Shown here one piece after another: positions 21,665 through 31,983 of a stretch of 38,283 nucleotides of DNA (positions within the stretch are counted from its first letter, which is position 1; each line of letters opens with the position of its first letter). A model generated the notes under the pieces. That model did no database searches and was not told the DNA's origin. It saw only the letters and a program-made list of their open reading frames with translations. A program made the position numbers and the translations under genes. Source of the DNA: Gonium pectorale (lineage: Eukaryota > Chlorophyta > Chlorophyceae > Chlamydomonadales > Volvocaceae); contig LSYV01000005.1 of the NCBI GenBank assembly GCA_001584585.1, forward strand, positions 53,260-91,542. The letters run 5' to 3'.

Positions 21665-24600
21665 CTACCCGCTGTCGGAGGACCGGGCGGCGGAAGCGGC
21701 GGTGGGGCGCAGGTAGCTGGGCACGCCCGCCGCGCCGCCCCGCGCGGACGCCATCTGCCGCTCGTGGCGCCGCCGGCTCAGCTGCAGCGACGCGCTCGCG
21801 GCCGCGGCACAGGCGGTGGGCGTCTGGGCGGCCGCGCTCATTTTGAGCGTCGTGCCGGGGCCGGGGCGCCGGTGCTGCTGCTCCTGCTGGGACGGGGCTG
21901 GCGGCGGCTGGAGGGACGGGTTGGGGACTGCGCTCCTGGCGGGGCGCGGCTGCGGCCCTCCCCGGCCCGCGTGGAACCTGCTGGGCTCTGGCGGCCGGGG
22001 CTGGGGCCGCGTCTGAGATGGCGCCGGACCGGGCATACGGCGGACAGCGTGCGGTGGTGGGGTGGGTCGGCTTAGGGCCCCCGGGCCGGCTGGAGCCGCC
22101 TTCAAGCGCGCAGGAGAGGCAGCGGAGTGGCCAGCGGGGACGCCCGGACTAGGTGCGGGAGCGGGGCGGGCCGTCCTCGGGGAAGGCAGGCCAGGAGCGG
22201 GCGCGGGCCCCCGGGCTGCGACAGGCCTGGACAGCGGCGCGCCGGGCACCTTGGCGACACCCGCGCTCAGCGACGGCCCCCGTTGGGCAGAACTGACAGC
22301 CAGCCGGCTAGCGGCAGCGGGGCGCGCGCCAGGTTTCGGCTGCGGCTTCGCCCCGGCTGCCGCACCGCGCATCTGCCGGCCCGCTGCCGTCCGCCCGGCC
22401 CCTGCCTCGGCCTTCACAGCTACGGCGGGTTGCTCCAATCGGGGAACGGCCTTCACCCCGGCCTCCATCCGTTCATCCGCTTTGGCCTCGCCGGCGGCCT
22501 TCGCATCCGCGTCCTTTTTCGCCTCTGCCAGGGGCGCCTCCGCCCCAACGGTGACCCCCGTCACGATGGCGACTGCCGCGACAGCGTCCGACCCACTGAC
22601 CGCCTGGCCCTGGATTCCTACTGCCGCCCGGGCTTCGCGAACGGCCACCTCAGCGGCCTCCCGTGCCGCCGCCTGGGCAAGCACCTTGGCCACCGCTGCC
22701 CTGACTACCCGCTCTGCAGCAGACCGGGCCTCCATCGTTACAACCGCCTGCGCTGCGACCTCTGCGGCCTCTCGCGCCGCTGCCGCTGCAATGGCCTTTG
22801 ACACCGCTCTAGTGGCAAGGCGGGCTGCCGCGGCCTTTGCCTCCGCCATTGCGGCTGCCTTCTCCGCGGCCTCTGCAGCCGCCCGTGCCGCCTCCGCTGC
22901 AGCCGCCTCCGCTGTAGCAGCAACCGCCTGCGCGGCGGCCTCGGCGGCCGCATGCGCCTCCGCTTCCGCGATGATATTGGCTACGGCTTTTGCGGCCATC
23001 TGAGCCGAAGCAGCCCTCGCTTCCGCCTCCCACGCCGCCCGTGCCGCAGCGCCCGCGGCTGCCTGCGCTGCGGCCACCCGAGCCGCGGCCAGCGCTGCGG
23101 CCTCGGCGGCCTCCCGGGCCGCCGCGGCTGCAGCCACCTTGGCCTCCGCTTTTGCTGCTATCCTCGCCGCAGCGGCCTTAGCCTCCGCGGCCATGGCCGC
23201 CACTGCGGCTTGCTGTGCTGTAACCGCTGCGGCCGTCCGCGACTGCGCGAGCTCGGCAGCTGCCTGCGCCACAGCCGCCGCTACCACCCTGGCCACCACC
23301 CTGGCCGCTGTCCGGGCCGCAGCAGCCCGCGCCTCCGCCTCCGCGGACTCCCATGCAGCGGCCTCTGCCATGGCCTGTGCGAACGCCGCGGCCCGCGCTG
23401 CGGCCTCCGCCTCCGCGACCACCTTGGCCACCGCGCGCCCCGCGATCCGGGCCGCGGCCTTTGCAGCCTCCTCCCGTGCTGTCCGCTCTGCAGCCTCCAC
23501 AGCCGCTCGCTCCTGCGCCCCCTCCGCCGCCGCTGCAGCAGCCCGGCCCGCCGCTGCTGCAGCCGCCGCTGCCTCGGCCTCCTCCTGCTCCCCTTGCTGC
23601 CGCTCCTGCGCAAATACCTCCTCGGCTCCGTCTCCCTCTGCGGCGAGCAGTATCTCCACCTGCAGGGCCTCCTCGTCCCTTGCGGCGCCATCGGCCACAC
23701 CCGCAGCCGCATCCGCTTCCACCTGGAGTGGCGGGGCAGGGGAGCCGCACGGCTGCTTCGGTCCGCCGGCGGCGCTGCAGTCCGGCCTGGGGTCCGCGCT
23801 GCTGGCGAACTCGGGACTCAGGGCCCGCCTCACGGGGTCGGGCGGCGTTCCGCCATCGGGGCTGCGGTCAGCGCCGAAGGGCGGATCGGCGCAGGGATCG
23901 GGCAGCACAGCGCCGACGCGGGCCAGCCGCCCGCCGGCCCGGGCCGCCATCGCGCGAGGCCCGGGCCCCGCCTGCAGCTCGGAACCTGGAGGCGTTGACA
24001 CAAGCAGCCGGTGCGGGTGCGCCAGTAGCGGAGTGCCCGGGGCGGCCGGCAGCAGCCGCGTCGCGCCTGTGGAAGCCGGCGACTCCTGCGCGGCGTCGCC
24101 ACCATGCGGACCGGCTGTATCTCCGGCAGCAGCTGCAGCCGCCTCGGCCTGGGCAGCCCCTCCTGCCCCTCCGGCCGACATGGAGCTGCTCAGCCTGCCC
24201 GACGACTGGCGGGAGCGCAGGGCGCATTTCTCGCATTCACAGGCCCGCGGGCTGCCCGCGTCCCGATCTCGCTCCCTGGGGGAGCCGGTGGAACGTGCCG
24301 CCGATGTGAAAAAGTGGACCGCGCTGGCCACACGGCCGCTGCCCTTGCGGCCGCCGCTGCCGACGCGGTCGCAAGACGGCCCGATGCTTCCGCTGCCGCT
24401 GCAGGCCGGCCCAGCGCCGCCGCCGCTGCCGTCGCCGTTCCAGGAGGCACCTCCGCCTCCGCCCCCGACGCTGGAACTGCCTTCATCGTCATCGTCTTCG
24501 GCGGCGGCGAAGGGCAGCTGCGGCATGCTAGCGGCTGCGGGCAGCTGCGGGCTGCGGAGCTGGTTCATGGCCTCTAACGCGAGCGACAACGCACCGCCAG

Positions 24601-25698
24601 CCGGGGATTCGCGCGCGGCGTTGTGTACGGTGCCGGGAGCCTCAGCCGCGTGGCCCCCGTGCTCCATGCCCTCTTCCGTGCCCTCTTCCCGACGCTCCGT
24701 GCTCCCCTCCCGATGCTCGTCCGCCGCCTTGCCGCCCTCATCCTCGGCCAGGAAAGACATGTTGCTCCGCACACGGCAGCGGTCAAAGCCCCGCTCCATG
24801 ATGGCCGCGTCAGCGGTCAAAGCGGGGTCCTCGCCGCCCGAAAATGAGGGCGAGGACGGGGAGGCGGGGTCACCTGGCGGCGACATCGCCCCTGGTGCCA
24901 CCGCGCCGGGCGCGGCGTTTGTGGCCGACGCGCAGTCTTCACCGTTGATGCTGGCAGCGGCGACGTCGGCCGACGGCGACTGGCTGGCGCCGGTCAGCTC
25001 TCCCACTTTGGCCTCGTTGCCGCTGATGTTATCGCTGCTGCTGCCAATGCTATCACTGTACATGGCGTTGTTCATGAGCGCGAAGAGCTGGAGGTCGGCC
25101 ACCTCACGCTGGAAGTCTCTGCTCCCCGTCAGGCAGGAGGCCTGCTCCTGGTCCAGGGAGGACTGCGGCACACAGCTGCTGCTGCCCGTGTTGCTGCCAT
25201 CGGTGTCGGGTACCGGTTCGGCTTCCTGAGGAACACAGAGGGGAGCCTCTCAAATCGTGTGCCAGGTGAGGTCAGGCTTGCAAGCAGGCAGCGGGCATGG
25301 AAGTGGTGCGCTGCGCTGCAAGGGCAGGCTCCATTTCAGCAGTTCGCATCGAAGCTGTTACTCCTCATGCTGGTACGCCGCTATGCCCCTTTCAGGGCCA
25401 CATCACGCCATGTACGCGCTTGCTGTCACCCGGGCACCGTCGGCAGCGGACACCGTGGGGAGTGACACGCCGCCACCACATGGCTCCACCCCTCACGTCC
25501 CACCTGTGACCCGGGCACAGCCGGTGCGGCCTGCAAGAAGTCACCAGAGCGTTCGCTGCTCGGGGCGGCTGCGGGTTCGGCATCGCCCGAACCCACGCGC
25601 GAGGCCAAGGCCAACAAAGCCTTTAGGCCGACAGCTAGCGCTGCATCGGAGGCCGTCCAGACCATTTTATGCGAAGCCTGTCGCTTGTACACCTGCAT
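21665..25698 (-). CDS. Alanine-rich coiled-coil/helical repeat protein, 1251 residues, two exons
   Basis: Not recognised by name. Exon 1 is 25504-25698 (65 residues, starting MQVYKRQASHKMVW), with donor CAG|GTGGGA. Exon 2 is 21665-25225 (acceptor CTCAG, starting EAEPVPDTDGS). Both junctions are phase 0 and the intron is 278 nt. Regions in order: a Ser/Gly/acidic N-terminal third; then about residues 590-920 extremely rich in A with E/K/R, built from about six imperfect repeats starting EAKAAAARxAxKAVAK; then a basic Pro/Ala-rich region; then a conserved-looking tail, LSRRRHERQMASARGG plus VPSYLRPTAASAARSS. The tail weakly recalls the PSYM-type C-terminal motif of plant IQ-domain microtubule proteins, but this is not secure. 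There is no signal peptide or membrane segment. A scaffold or cytoskeletal role is only inferred. The first exon rests on its ATG, open frame and matching splice phase. Confidence 0.65.
22637..23467 (-). repeat. Six degenerate protein repeats encoded in the alanine-rich gene
   Basis: Successive blocks begin EEAAKAAARIAGRAVAK, EAEARAAAARTAARVVAR, EAKAAAARIAAKAEAK, EARAASAQMAAKAVAN, EAKAAAARLATRAVSK and EARSAAERVVRAAVAK, each followed by A/E-rich filler of variable length (often AREAAEVAAQAV). Boundaries are approximate. The regular return of charged residues in alanine suggests a long continuous helix. Confidence 0.6.
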
Positions 25699-27003
25699 GG
25701 AGTCGAGGGCCGTTTATGCACCTCTCTAACAACTCCCAAAGACTTCACTCATTGAAACATATAATCTTTACACGTGGCTACATCCACTTGCGGTAACACG
25801 CTGGTATGAAGGTCACTCCTCCCACCTGGCCAAAGAAACTCGACTCGCCTTCGACCCGCAGCGGGGCGACAGGCGCCACAGTAGCATTCAACCTGCAATT
25901 CGTCATCGAGAGATCAAGTGCGGCGGCCTAGCATGGTGCAGCAAAACCAACTCCCAAGGGTCGTCCAAACCCTACCGCGCGCTTCGCCGCTTGCACTCAT
26001 TGTATACGAAGGTAGAAATGTAAACGATCCCAGTTATAAGCGTCGATAAATCATCCGAAAGGGCGCGAGCTTCCATATGCCATCAGTGAACACTGGCTAC
26101 ATCGAGCAAACGGATGATAAGAAGAATTCACGTTCGAAAGGCAATGCCCGCAAATGGGAGGTAGCGCACGCACGGCAACTGGACTCGTGCGGCGTGTCGC
26201 AGGACCGTTGGTCGTTGCTGTATCCATATTGTCCAGTTTGTCCATACCATTTCCTGCCTACCTACATATATCATGGTGCTTCGGCTGGGCTGGTCATGGT
26301 GACAGTGTGGACGGTGCGAAGCCGAGGTACGGCAGGGGGCTTAGCGGAGTCAGGAGTAACGAGGTCACGTGCTTGATACCGGTACCGTGTGTCGTCTTGT
26401 GCCGGTCATGTCATGCAGCTGGACACGGGATGAAGCAGTGCCATCTCGTCGGGTGCGGACCAGCGCAGCGGGATCTGCACGGTGAACGTTGCCGCGCATG
26501 CGCGATACACTGCACTGTACCACATGCTACAGACATGCTTGGCATCACCTCAGTCCGGCAGCACATGTTGGCCAGGAGGGCCGCCTGCTGGAGCAGCAGG
26601 GTAGGAGTATCAACACCCGGTGAACAGTATTCGTTATGTGCTGGTGGATTCGGAAACGCATGCACGCATGCATGGGGATGACGGGCGGCATACCGGTACC
26701 CAAATCCAACCACATGGCTTGGGACTTAAGAGACGGGGCTACCATAGCACAGACAAACCCGGTGCCCCCGTGCGGTGCCCCCAGCCCACCAATAACTATC
26801 CCAAATCTCTCTTCTTTCTGTACGAAGACTGTGCTAAGCCGAGCCCGCAGGACAGGGAAATCCAGCAAGGAGGACAGGGATGGAGACAAGCCTCATTGAG
26901 ATGTAGGAGGAAAAACGGGAACAAAACACCTGCCCTCTCATGGGCCTCCTGCTTGTCCTGGACTTTGTATCCAAAAAAAATAGGCCTCCTTCACCACGCG
27001 ACT

Positions 27004-27034
27004 GCGCATACACGCACACACGCACACACGCACG
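27004..27034. repeat. CA-rich microsatellite
   Basis: Alternating ACGCACAC units between M2 and the alanine-rich gene. Simple sequence; no function assigned. Confidence 0.8.
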
Positions 27035-27055
27035 CTGTAATAGGTGCACACGCGT

Positions 27056-27060
27056 TTACA
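27056..27060 (-). terminator. Candidate TGTAA polyadenylation signal of unit M2
   Basis: The complement of TTACA gives TGTAA on the - strand, 268 nt after the M2 stop codon. Spacing is plausible for an algal 3' UTR; other evidence is lacking. Confidence 0.35.
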
Positions 27061-27327
27061 CCGCACCGTATATATGATTCTTTTGTGTCCTACTGTACTC
27101 TCGCAAATGCGTAGTGTGGTAGTGGCTGGGTCGCATGCATGAGTCCACGGGGCGTGTCCAGGATGACGCGTAGCTGACACTACGGGGATGGGCATTCTCT
27201 CCCGAACACTCCCGGATGCAGGCCCGTTTTAAGGTGGCCCGCGGATGACGGCCTGCCTCCTGAGTCACTCAAGCTGCGGCCCTCCTTTCGCGCTCGCCCG
27301 CGTGCGCAGGACCTCTGCGCAGAGGCC

Positions 27328-28799
27328 CTACAGCCCTGCGTGCTTGGAGTCGCGCTCCGCCAGCTCCGCTCCCAGCCGCGCCACCTCGGACTGCGGGTTG
27401 CGTTGGGTAGCGCGGACCGCAGCCCATGCGGTTGGGTGAGCTACGGTTGAGAAGGCGCAGTTGCGGATTGCGTTTCCAGCGAGTGAGATGGGGCCAGAAC
27501 TAACCCAGGCTGGCAATGGGAAAGGGCGCTTTGTGTGCAGCCCTCCGGGTGCTGGGTTGACTGCAGGACAGGGTCCTCTTGGCATCTGGCGAACCTTTTC
27601 TAATGCCTCCGGAAGCCGGCACACCCCACCTGCAGTCGTTCCATCTCACGAGCCTGCTTCTCCACCACAGCCTCCGCTGCCTTCTGAGCCTCCGCCGCAG
27701 TGGCCGCCTCCATGTCACGTTCCGCTTGCGCCCGGTCAGCGGCGGCGTTGGCGCCCTCGAGCGAACTCTTGAGTAGGTCCACCTGCAGAGGCCGTTCCCA
27801 GCATGAAGGGTCGTAATGAGAACGTGGTTGCAACTGAACACATGGGAATAAGCAGTTGGCCTCCGTGCCGTCGCTTCCTCACATTGTTCACGTACGATTT
27901 GCCGTTACTTTTAAACGATATAATAAACGTCAGATTTTACCCACACGCCACACCTCGGCAACCTTCTCCCGAAGCGCCTCCTGCAGCGCGGCCACGTCGT
28001 GAATGAGCTTGTTCGTCAGCTCCCTCCTGGCCTTCGTGAGCGTGTCAGTTTGCGCCTCCAGCTGATTCACCTGCACAAACATGGGGTTGACGGGCCGTGC
28101 GCCAGCGCACATGTGTCAGGGCAAGGGCGAGGGAAGGAGGAGCCTACAGCGGCATCCGCCCACTCATGCGGACCGCCTTTGCAAGTGGCGGCATACCCCG
28201 ATCCACCAGCGGTCCTCGGGCCGCCCCGCCCCGTCCCGCACCTTTCTCTGCAGCTGGTTGGCCTCCTCCTTCCCCGCTTCCTTGAGCCCGTGCAGCCTCT
28301 GCCGAGGGCTGTCCGGCTCCACCTCCAGCAGGTCGGCAATCGTCTCTTTCCGCCCGCCCGCCTGGTCGCTGCGCAGCGCGTTATCCCGCTGCCGGCTGTG
28401 CTCCGGAAGAATCTGTGGCGGTGGCATTGCAGAACACTGGTGACTGCGTGTGACGGCTAGGCCCACTCACGACACAGACCAGGGTTCAATCCCTTCCAAG
28501 GCCCTACGCACCTCCCCCCACGGCTTCTTAATGGTTGGATGGGACTGGTCATATAGCTCTTGCAGCTCAGTCGTGTCCATGCGGGTCGAGGCCACAGCCA
28601 GCGCAAGGGACTGCGCAGGGGGGGAGGGGGCGAGCCGGCCAGACTGAAGCCCAGGTAAAGATGATCGAGGTTGCAACGAGGGGGGCGCGTGACATACCGT
28701 AGCAGATCTCCTCCGGCAGCATGAGAAGGCACAACTGTTCAGAGTCTGTTCAGGGAGGAGACGGCTCATGTCGCTCCCCTTTCCGCCCTGCTGCCCCAT
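27328..28799 (-). CDS. Coiled-coil family unit M2 (full exon set, truncated C-terminus)
   Basis: Exons in transcript order: 1 at 28698-28799, a 28512-28610, b 28242-28412, c 27954-28070, d 27630-27782, e 27328-27390. All are phase 0; 234 residues. Start ATG at 28799 reads MGQQGGKGSDMSRLL; a second in-frame ATG ten codons later is an alternative. Exon a (ALAVASTRMDTTELQEL, IKKPWGE) matches P2, while exons b-e match P3 (EHSRQRDNALRSDQAGGRK, LEAQTDTLTKARREL, VDLLKSSLEGANAAA, SEVARLGAELAERDSKHAG). In exon e the codon that is TAC in P3 is TAG here, removing about 20 C-terminal residues that would otherwise stay in frame. The start lies only 23 nt after the M1 stop. Probably a coiled-coil protein; function unknown. 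Confidence 0.5.
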
Positions 28800-28822
28800 A
28801 GTGCATATATGTCATACTGAAA

Positions 28823-30173
28823 CTATATGCTGCGCGAGAGTGGGAGCATGTTTGTGTACACGGAACGCGCCCAGGATGGCCTGACGCTACGGAGGACTCG
28901 GCATACACTACCGGACACCTCCAGATGCACGTCAGTTCTGAGGGGGGGGGGCATGCACATGAGGGCCTGTCTCCTCAGCCAGTCAACCTGCAGCCCTCCT
29001 TCTGCAATCGCCCGAGTCCCTGCAATCGCCCGCGTGCGCAGCACCTGTGCGCAGGGGCCGAAGCGACGTGCGTAGTCGTTGCGCACCGCCAGCTCCGCTC
29101 CTGTGCACACCTTGGCCCGCTTCTCCCGGAGCTCCTGGAGCACCTTCTTCATCACGGCCGCGTCGCGACTGACCTTCTCAAAGATCTCGGTCGCCTGCCT
29201 CATGGCCTTGGCCTGCGCCTCCAGCCACATCTCCTGCACATACATGGGGTGCACGGGCCGTGCGCCAGCGGGCATGTTTTGGCGCGACCGAAAATAGCTT
29301 ACAGCAGGATTCGACCGCGCATGCGGACCGCCTCTGCATGTGGAGGCATACCCCGATCCACCAGCGGTCCTCGGGCCGCCCCGCCCCGTCCCGCACCTTT
29401 CCCTGCTGCTCGTAGCCCTCCATCACGCCCCCGATCTTGAGCCCATACAGACTCTGCCGAGGGCTGTCCAAATCCATCTTCAGTTCGCCGACCGCCGACT
29501 TCCGCCCGCCCGCCTGGTCACTGCGCAGCGCGTTATCCTGCTGCCGGCTGTGCTCCGGAAGAATCTGTGGCGGTGGCATTGCAGAGGCGACAAGTGGTGA
29601 GGAGGGCTGCAGACATGGTTTGGAGGACAACGCATTGCATGCAAGCAATGCAGGCAGCTGCTGCAAGCTCTGTTGAACACTGGCGACTGCATGCCAAGGC
29701 TAGGCCCTCGCAATTCACATGGCAGGGGGCTTATCCCTCCCAAGGCCGTACGCTATTACCTCCTCCATCTTCAGCTTCTCATTAGGTGCGAGGGCGTTGT
29801 CAAGTTGCTCTTGCAGCTCCTTTTCGTACGTCCGGGCCGAGGGCGCAGCAGCCCTCACAGCCGCCAGCTTCGTACTTAATTCCACGGCCTGACTCCATAG
29901 CTCCTGCAACTCCGGCGTGTCCGCCCGAGTCGAGGCCACAGCCAACTTGGACTGCGCAGGGGGAAGGGGGGCGAGCCGGCTAGACTGACACCCAGGTGGA
30001 GATTATCATCAATGGTGCAATACGGGAATCGTGCGACCTACCGTAAAAGTTCTCTTCCATACGGGGTTACGGGCACGAGGCGGTACTACCGTTTGGTACG
30101 GATAGACAGGAGAACGCACATGTCGCTCCCTTTTCCGCCCTGCTGCCTCGAAGTGCCCTACCCTAAAACCCAT
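28823..30173 (-). CDS. Coiled-coil family unit M1 (exon c fused to exon e, long tail)
   Basis: Exons: 1 at 30042-30173, a 29760-29951, b 29397-29564, c/e 28823-29233. All are phase 0; 300 residues. Start ATG at 30173 reads MGFRVGHFEAAGRKRER. Exon a is the longest of its kind (64 residues, SKLAVASTRADTPELQEL to LAPNEKLKMEE) and has clear heptads. Exon b has the VMEG variant also seen in P1. The last exon begins EMWLEAQAKAMRQATE, then passes into GAELAVRNDYARRFGPCAQV without the exon d segment, as in P2, and continues into a tail (CRVLRSVRPSWARS) homologous to the P1 tail. It is the best-preserved short-form unit. The next unit, M2, follows after 23 nt. Function unknown. Confidence 0.55.
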
Positions 30174-31881
30174 AAATGCAGGTAGCTCACCTCGCGCGAA
30201 GCCTCCATTGCTCAAACCCGTTGTTCGACGCCTTCACAATCGCGGCACAGGGAAGGAAGCCAAACAATAAGAGGAAGGGATACTGTGGGCTTCATGTGGG
30301 TGCGCCCGAGCCATTGCGGCAACCAGGGGCCCCTGGTTGCCCCTGGCGGCAACAGTCCGCCGCAACAGTCCAGCAGTTCGCTCTACGCGGAACGCAGCAC
30401 CGCATGCTCCTGGTCTGCAGTCGCGCCCCCATGATGTGCCAACGTACCTTGAAGTCGTGAAGACCACAGCTGGTGCGAGCCGACCGCCGACGACCGTTCG
30501 AGGTCTGGGGGTGGCCAGAGGGCACGCAAAGCTGTGATCAGCGAAAATGCATCTCTTTCAATCTGCAATGCACAGCAGCGTGCGCGCCCTTGGAAACAAC
30601 GGCACCAGGCAAGAGGTTGAGCGAAGGCGAGGACAGCTGGTAGCAGCCAGACACCAGTTGATCAGCGGTGGGTGCTGCCTCTAGGAGGTGAAAGTAAACT
30701 AGCAAGGACATTGCCCGCCCGTAAGAGCGCGAAGCGTGGAGGAGGTCAACGCACCAGCTTTTACCTCCAGCGCCTTATTGCAGCTTGACTAAACAACAGA
30801 TGTTGCACAAGGGATGATTACTGAACGCTCCAAGCGGGCTTCAAGCTCGCTCCAGCCAGCACGGCTCAAGGAAACAAGTGGGTGGGCAGCAGAGCCGGCA
30901 AGCTATCTACAGCACGACGCGCGTGGCGGTGATGATTGCAGAAGTGTGTTGGGAAGCATCCTTACGAGCTCAGGGAGCCTGCTTATGAGACGTGGAGCCC
31001 AGGGGAAGTACGGCGTGGAGGCGGGGCCAACCCGCTCTCGCAGCCCCCGCCCGCACACGGCCGCGCCCACGGCCCCTACCCCTGCGCGGCGCCCCGTGGG
31101 TCATGCGTAGCCTTTCCCCCTCCGCGCAGCCCACTGCGACAGATTCAGACCCGAGACTGCATGCTCAAAGGCGACAACGGCGGTGAAGTCCTGTTCGGAC
31201 GCAGCCGCTTGCCACACTGCCAACCGCGGAGACCACCACAGAAGGCGCGCCGGCGTGCAGTGAATGTTGTGCCTTTACAGGCCGGACTATGGGGGGCTCC
31301 AGCAATCTTGCGGGGCTCCAGCAATCTTATGGCTCCACTCCGGGCATGCGTCCTCCAAACCCAGATCGCCCCTCCCTGAGCAACCCGTCGCTTTAGCCTG
31401 TGTACCCACTGCATGGCTTTGCTGCGTCACAGTCGCAACAGTGAAGCCAGCAGGCGGTTGAGGCCGCTGGTGCCCACGTGCCCTAACTGGCGCCATAAAA
31501 CGGGCGGTGTAGTGCTATATGGCATAGGCATTTGCCTTCTCGATCACGTTGAGAAGGTCAACCATAACAGACATGCAAACGGGTCTTTGCCTTCGCAGCT
31601 CATGATGGCATCTGGTGTTCAGTAGCAGGCCGCTGTCCTTCGAACCTGTGACCCATCGGTCGGTCGCGTTGTCGTACAGCTGGCACTCTGTACATACATA
31701 GGCATTGCACTTGAGGGCGCCAAGCAACACAGCCAGGACGTCCATCCGCCCCTCTTATGATCTTTTTTGCGTGAATGAGATTGTGCACCCCAAGGGCCAG
31801 CGTTCCGCCAGCAGGCCGTGCACTCGTGAAACTTGGAGATGTGAGGGTTTGGGCAGGTGCGATCGCGATTGGAGAGGGTAA
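30174..31881. other. Gene-poor region upstream of M1
   Basis: Should include the M1 promoter just above 30173. No gene is recognised; open frames near 30814-31380 look like chance frames. It contains a perfect 24-bp palindrome (30318-30341) and two tandem 17-bp copies of GGGGCTCCAGCAATCTT (31293-31309 and 31312-31328). Confidence 0.5.
30318..30341. repeat. Perfect 24-bp palindrome
   Basis: The half-site GGCAACCAGGGG is followed immediately by its exact reverse complement. It lies about 145 nt upstream of the proposed M1 start and could form a cruciform or bind a dimeric protein; no specific factor is recognised. Confidence 0.85.
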
Positions 31882-31983
31882 CAGATGGAGAGGGACAGGC
31901 GCCGTGGTGTCTAGGCAGATGGAGAGGGACAGGCGCCGTGGTGTCTAGGCAGATGGAGAGGGACAGGCGCCGTGGCGTGCTAG
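31882..31983. repeat. Three tandem copies of a 34-bp unit
   Basis: Units start at 31882, 31916 and 31950, each beginning CAGATGGAGAGGGACAGGCG. Copies 1 and 2 are identical; copy 3 diverges at its end. A partial earlier match, GGAGAGGGTAA, precedes them. Minisatellite in non-coding DNA. Confidence 0.9.

Larger units (their letters stand above)
25699..27327. other. Upstream region of the alanine-rich gene / 3' flank of unit M2
   Basis: 1.6 kb without a convincing gene. It should contain the promoter and 5' UTR of the alanine-rich gene (right to left) and the 3' UTR of M2. An AT-rich TTATAT on the - strand at about 25759-25764, some 60 nt before the ATG, could be a TATA-like element. A CA-rich microsatellite lies at 27004-27034. 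Confidence 0.45.

Noticed and set aside
23139..25229. 696-codon open frame on the + strand opposite the alanine-rich gene
   Set aside because: It is the mirror of alanine codons (GCx) in a GC-rich gene, giving Ala/Ser/Pro strings. It has no splice context, and the - strand frame is longer and joins an upstream exon in phase.
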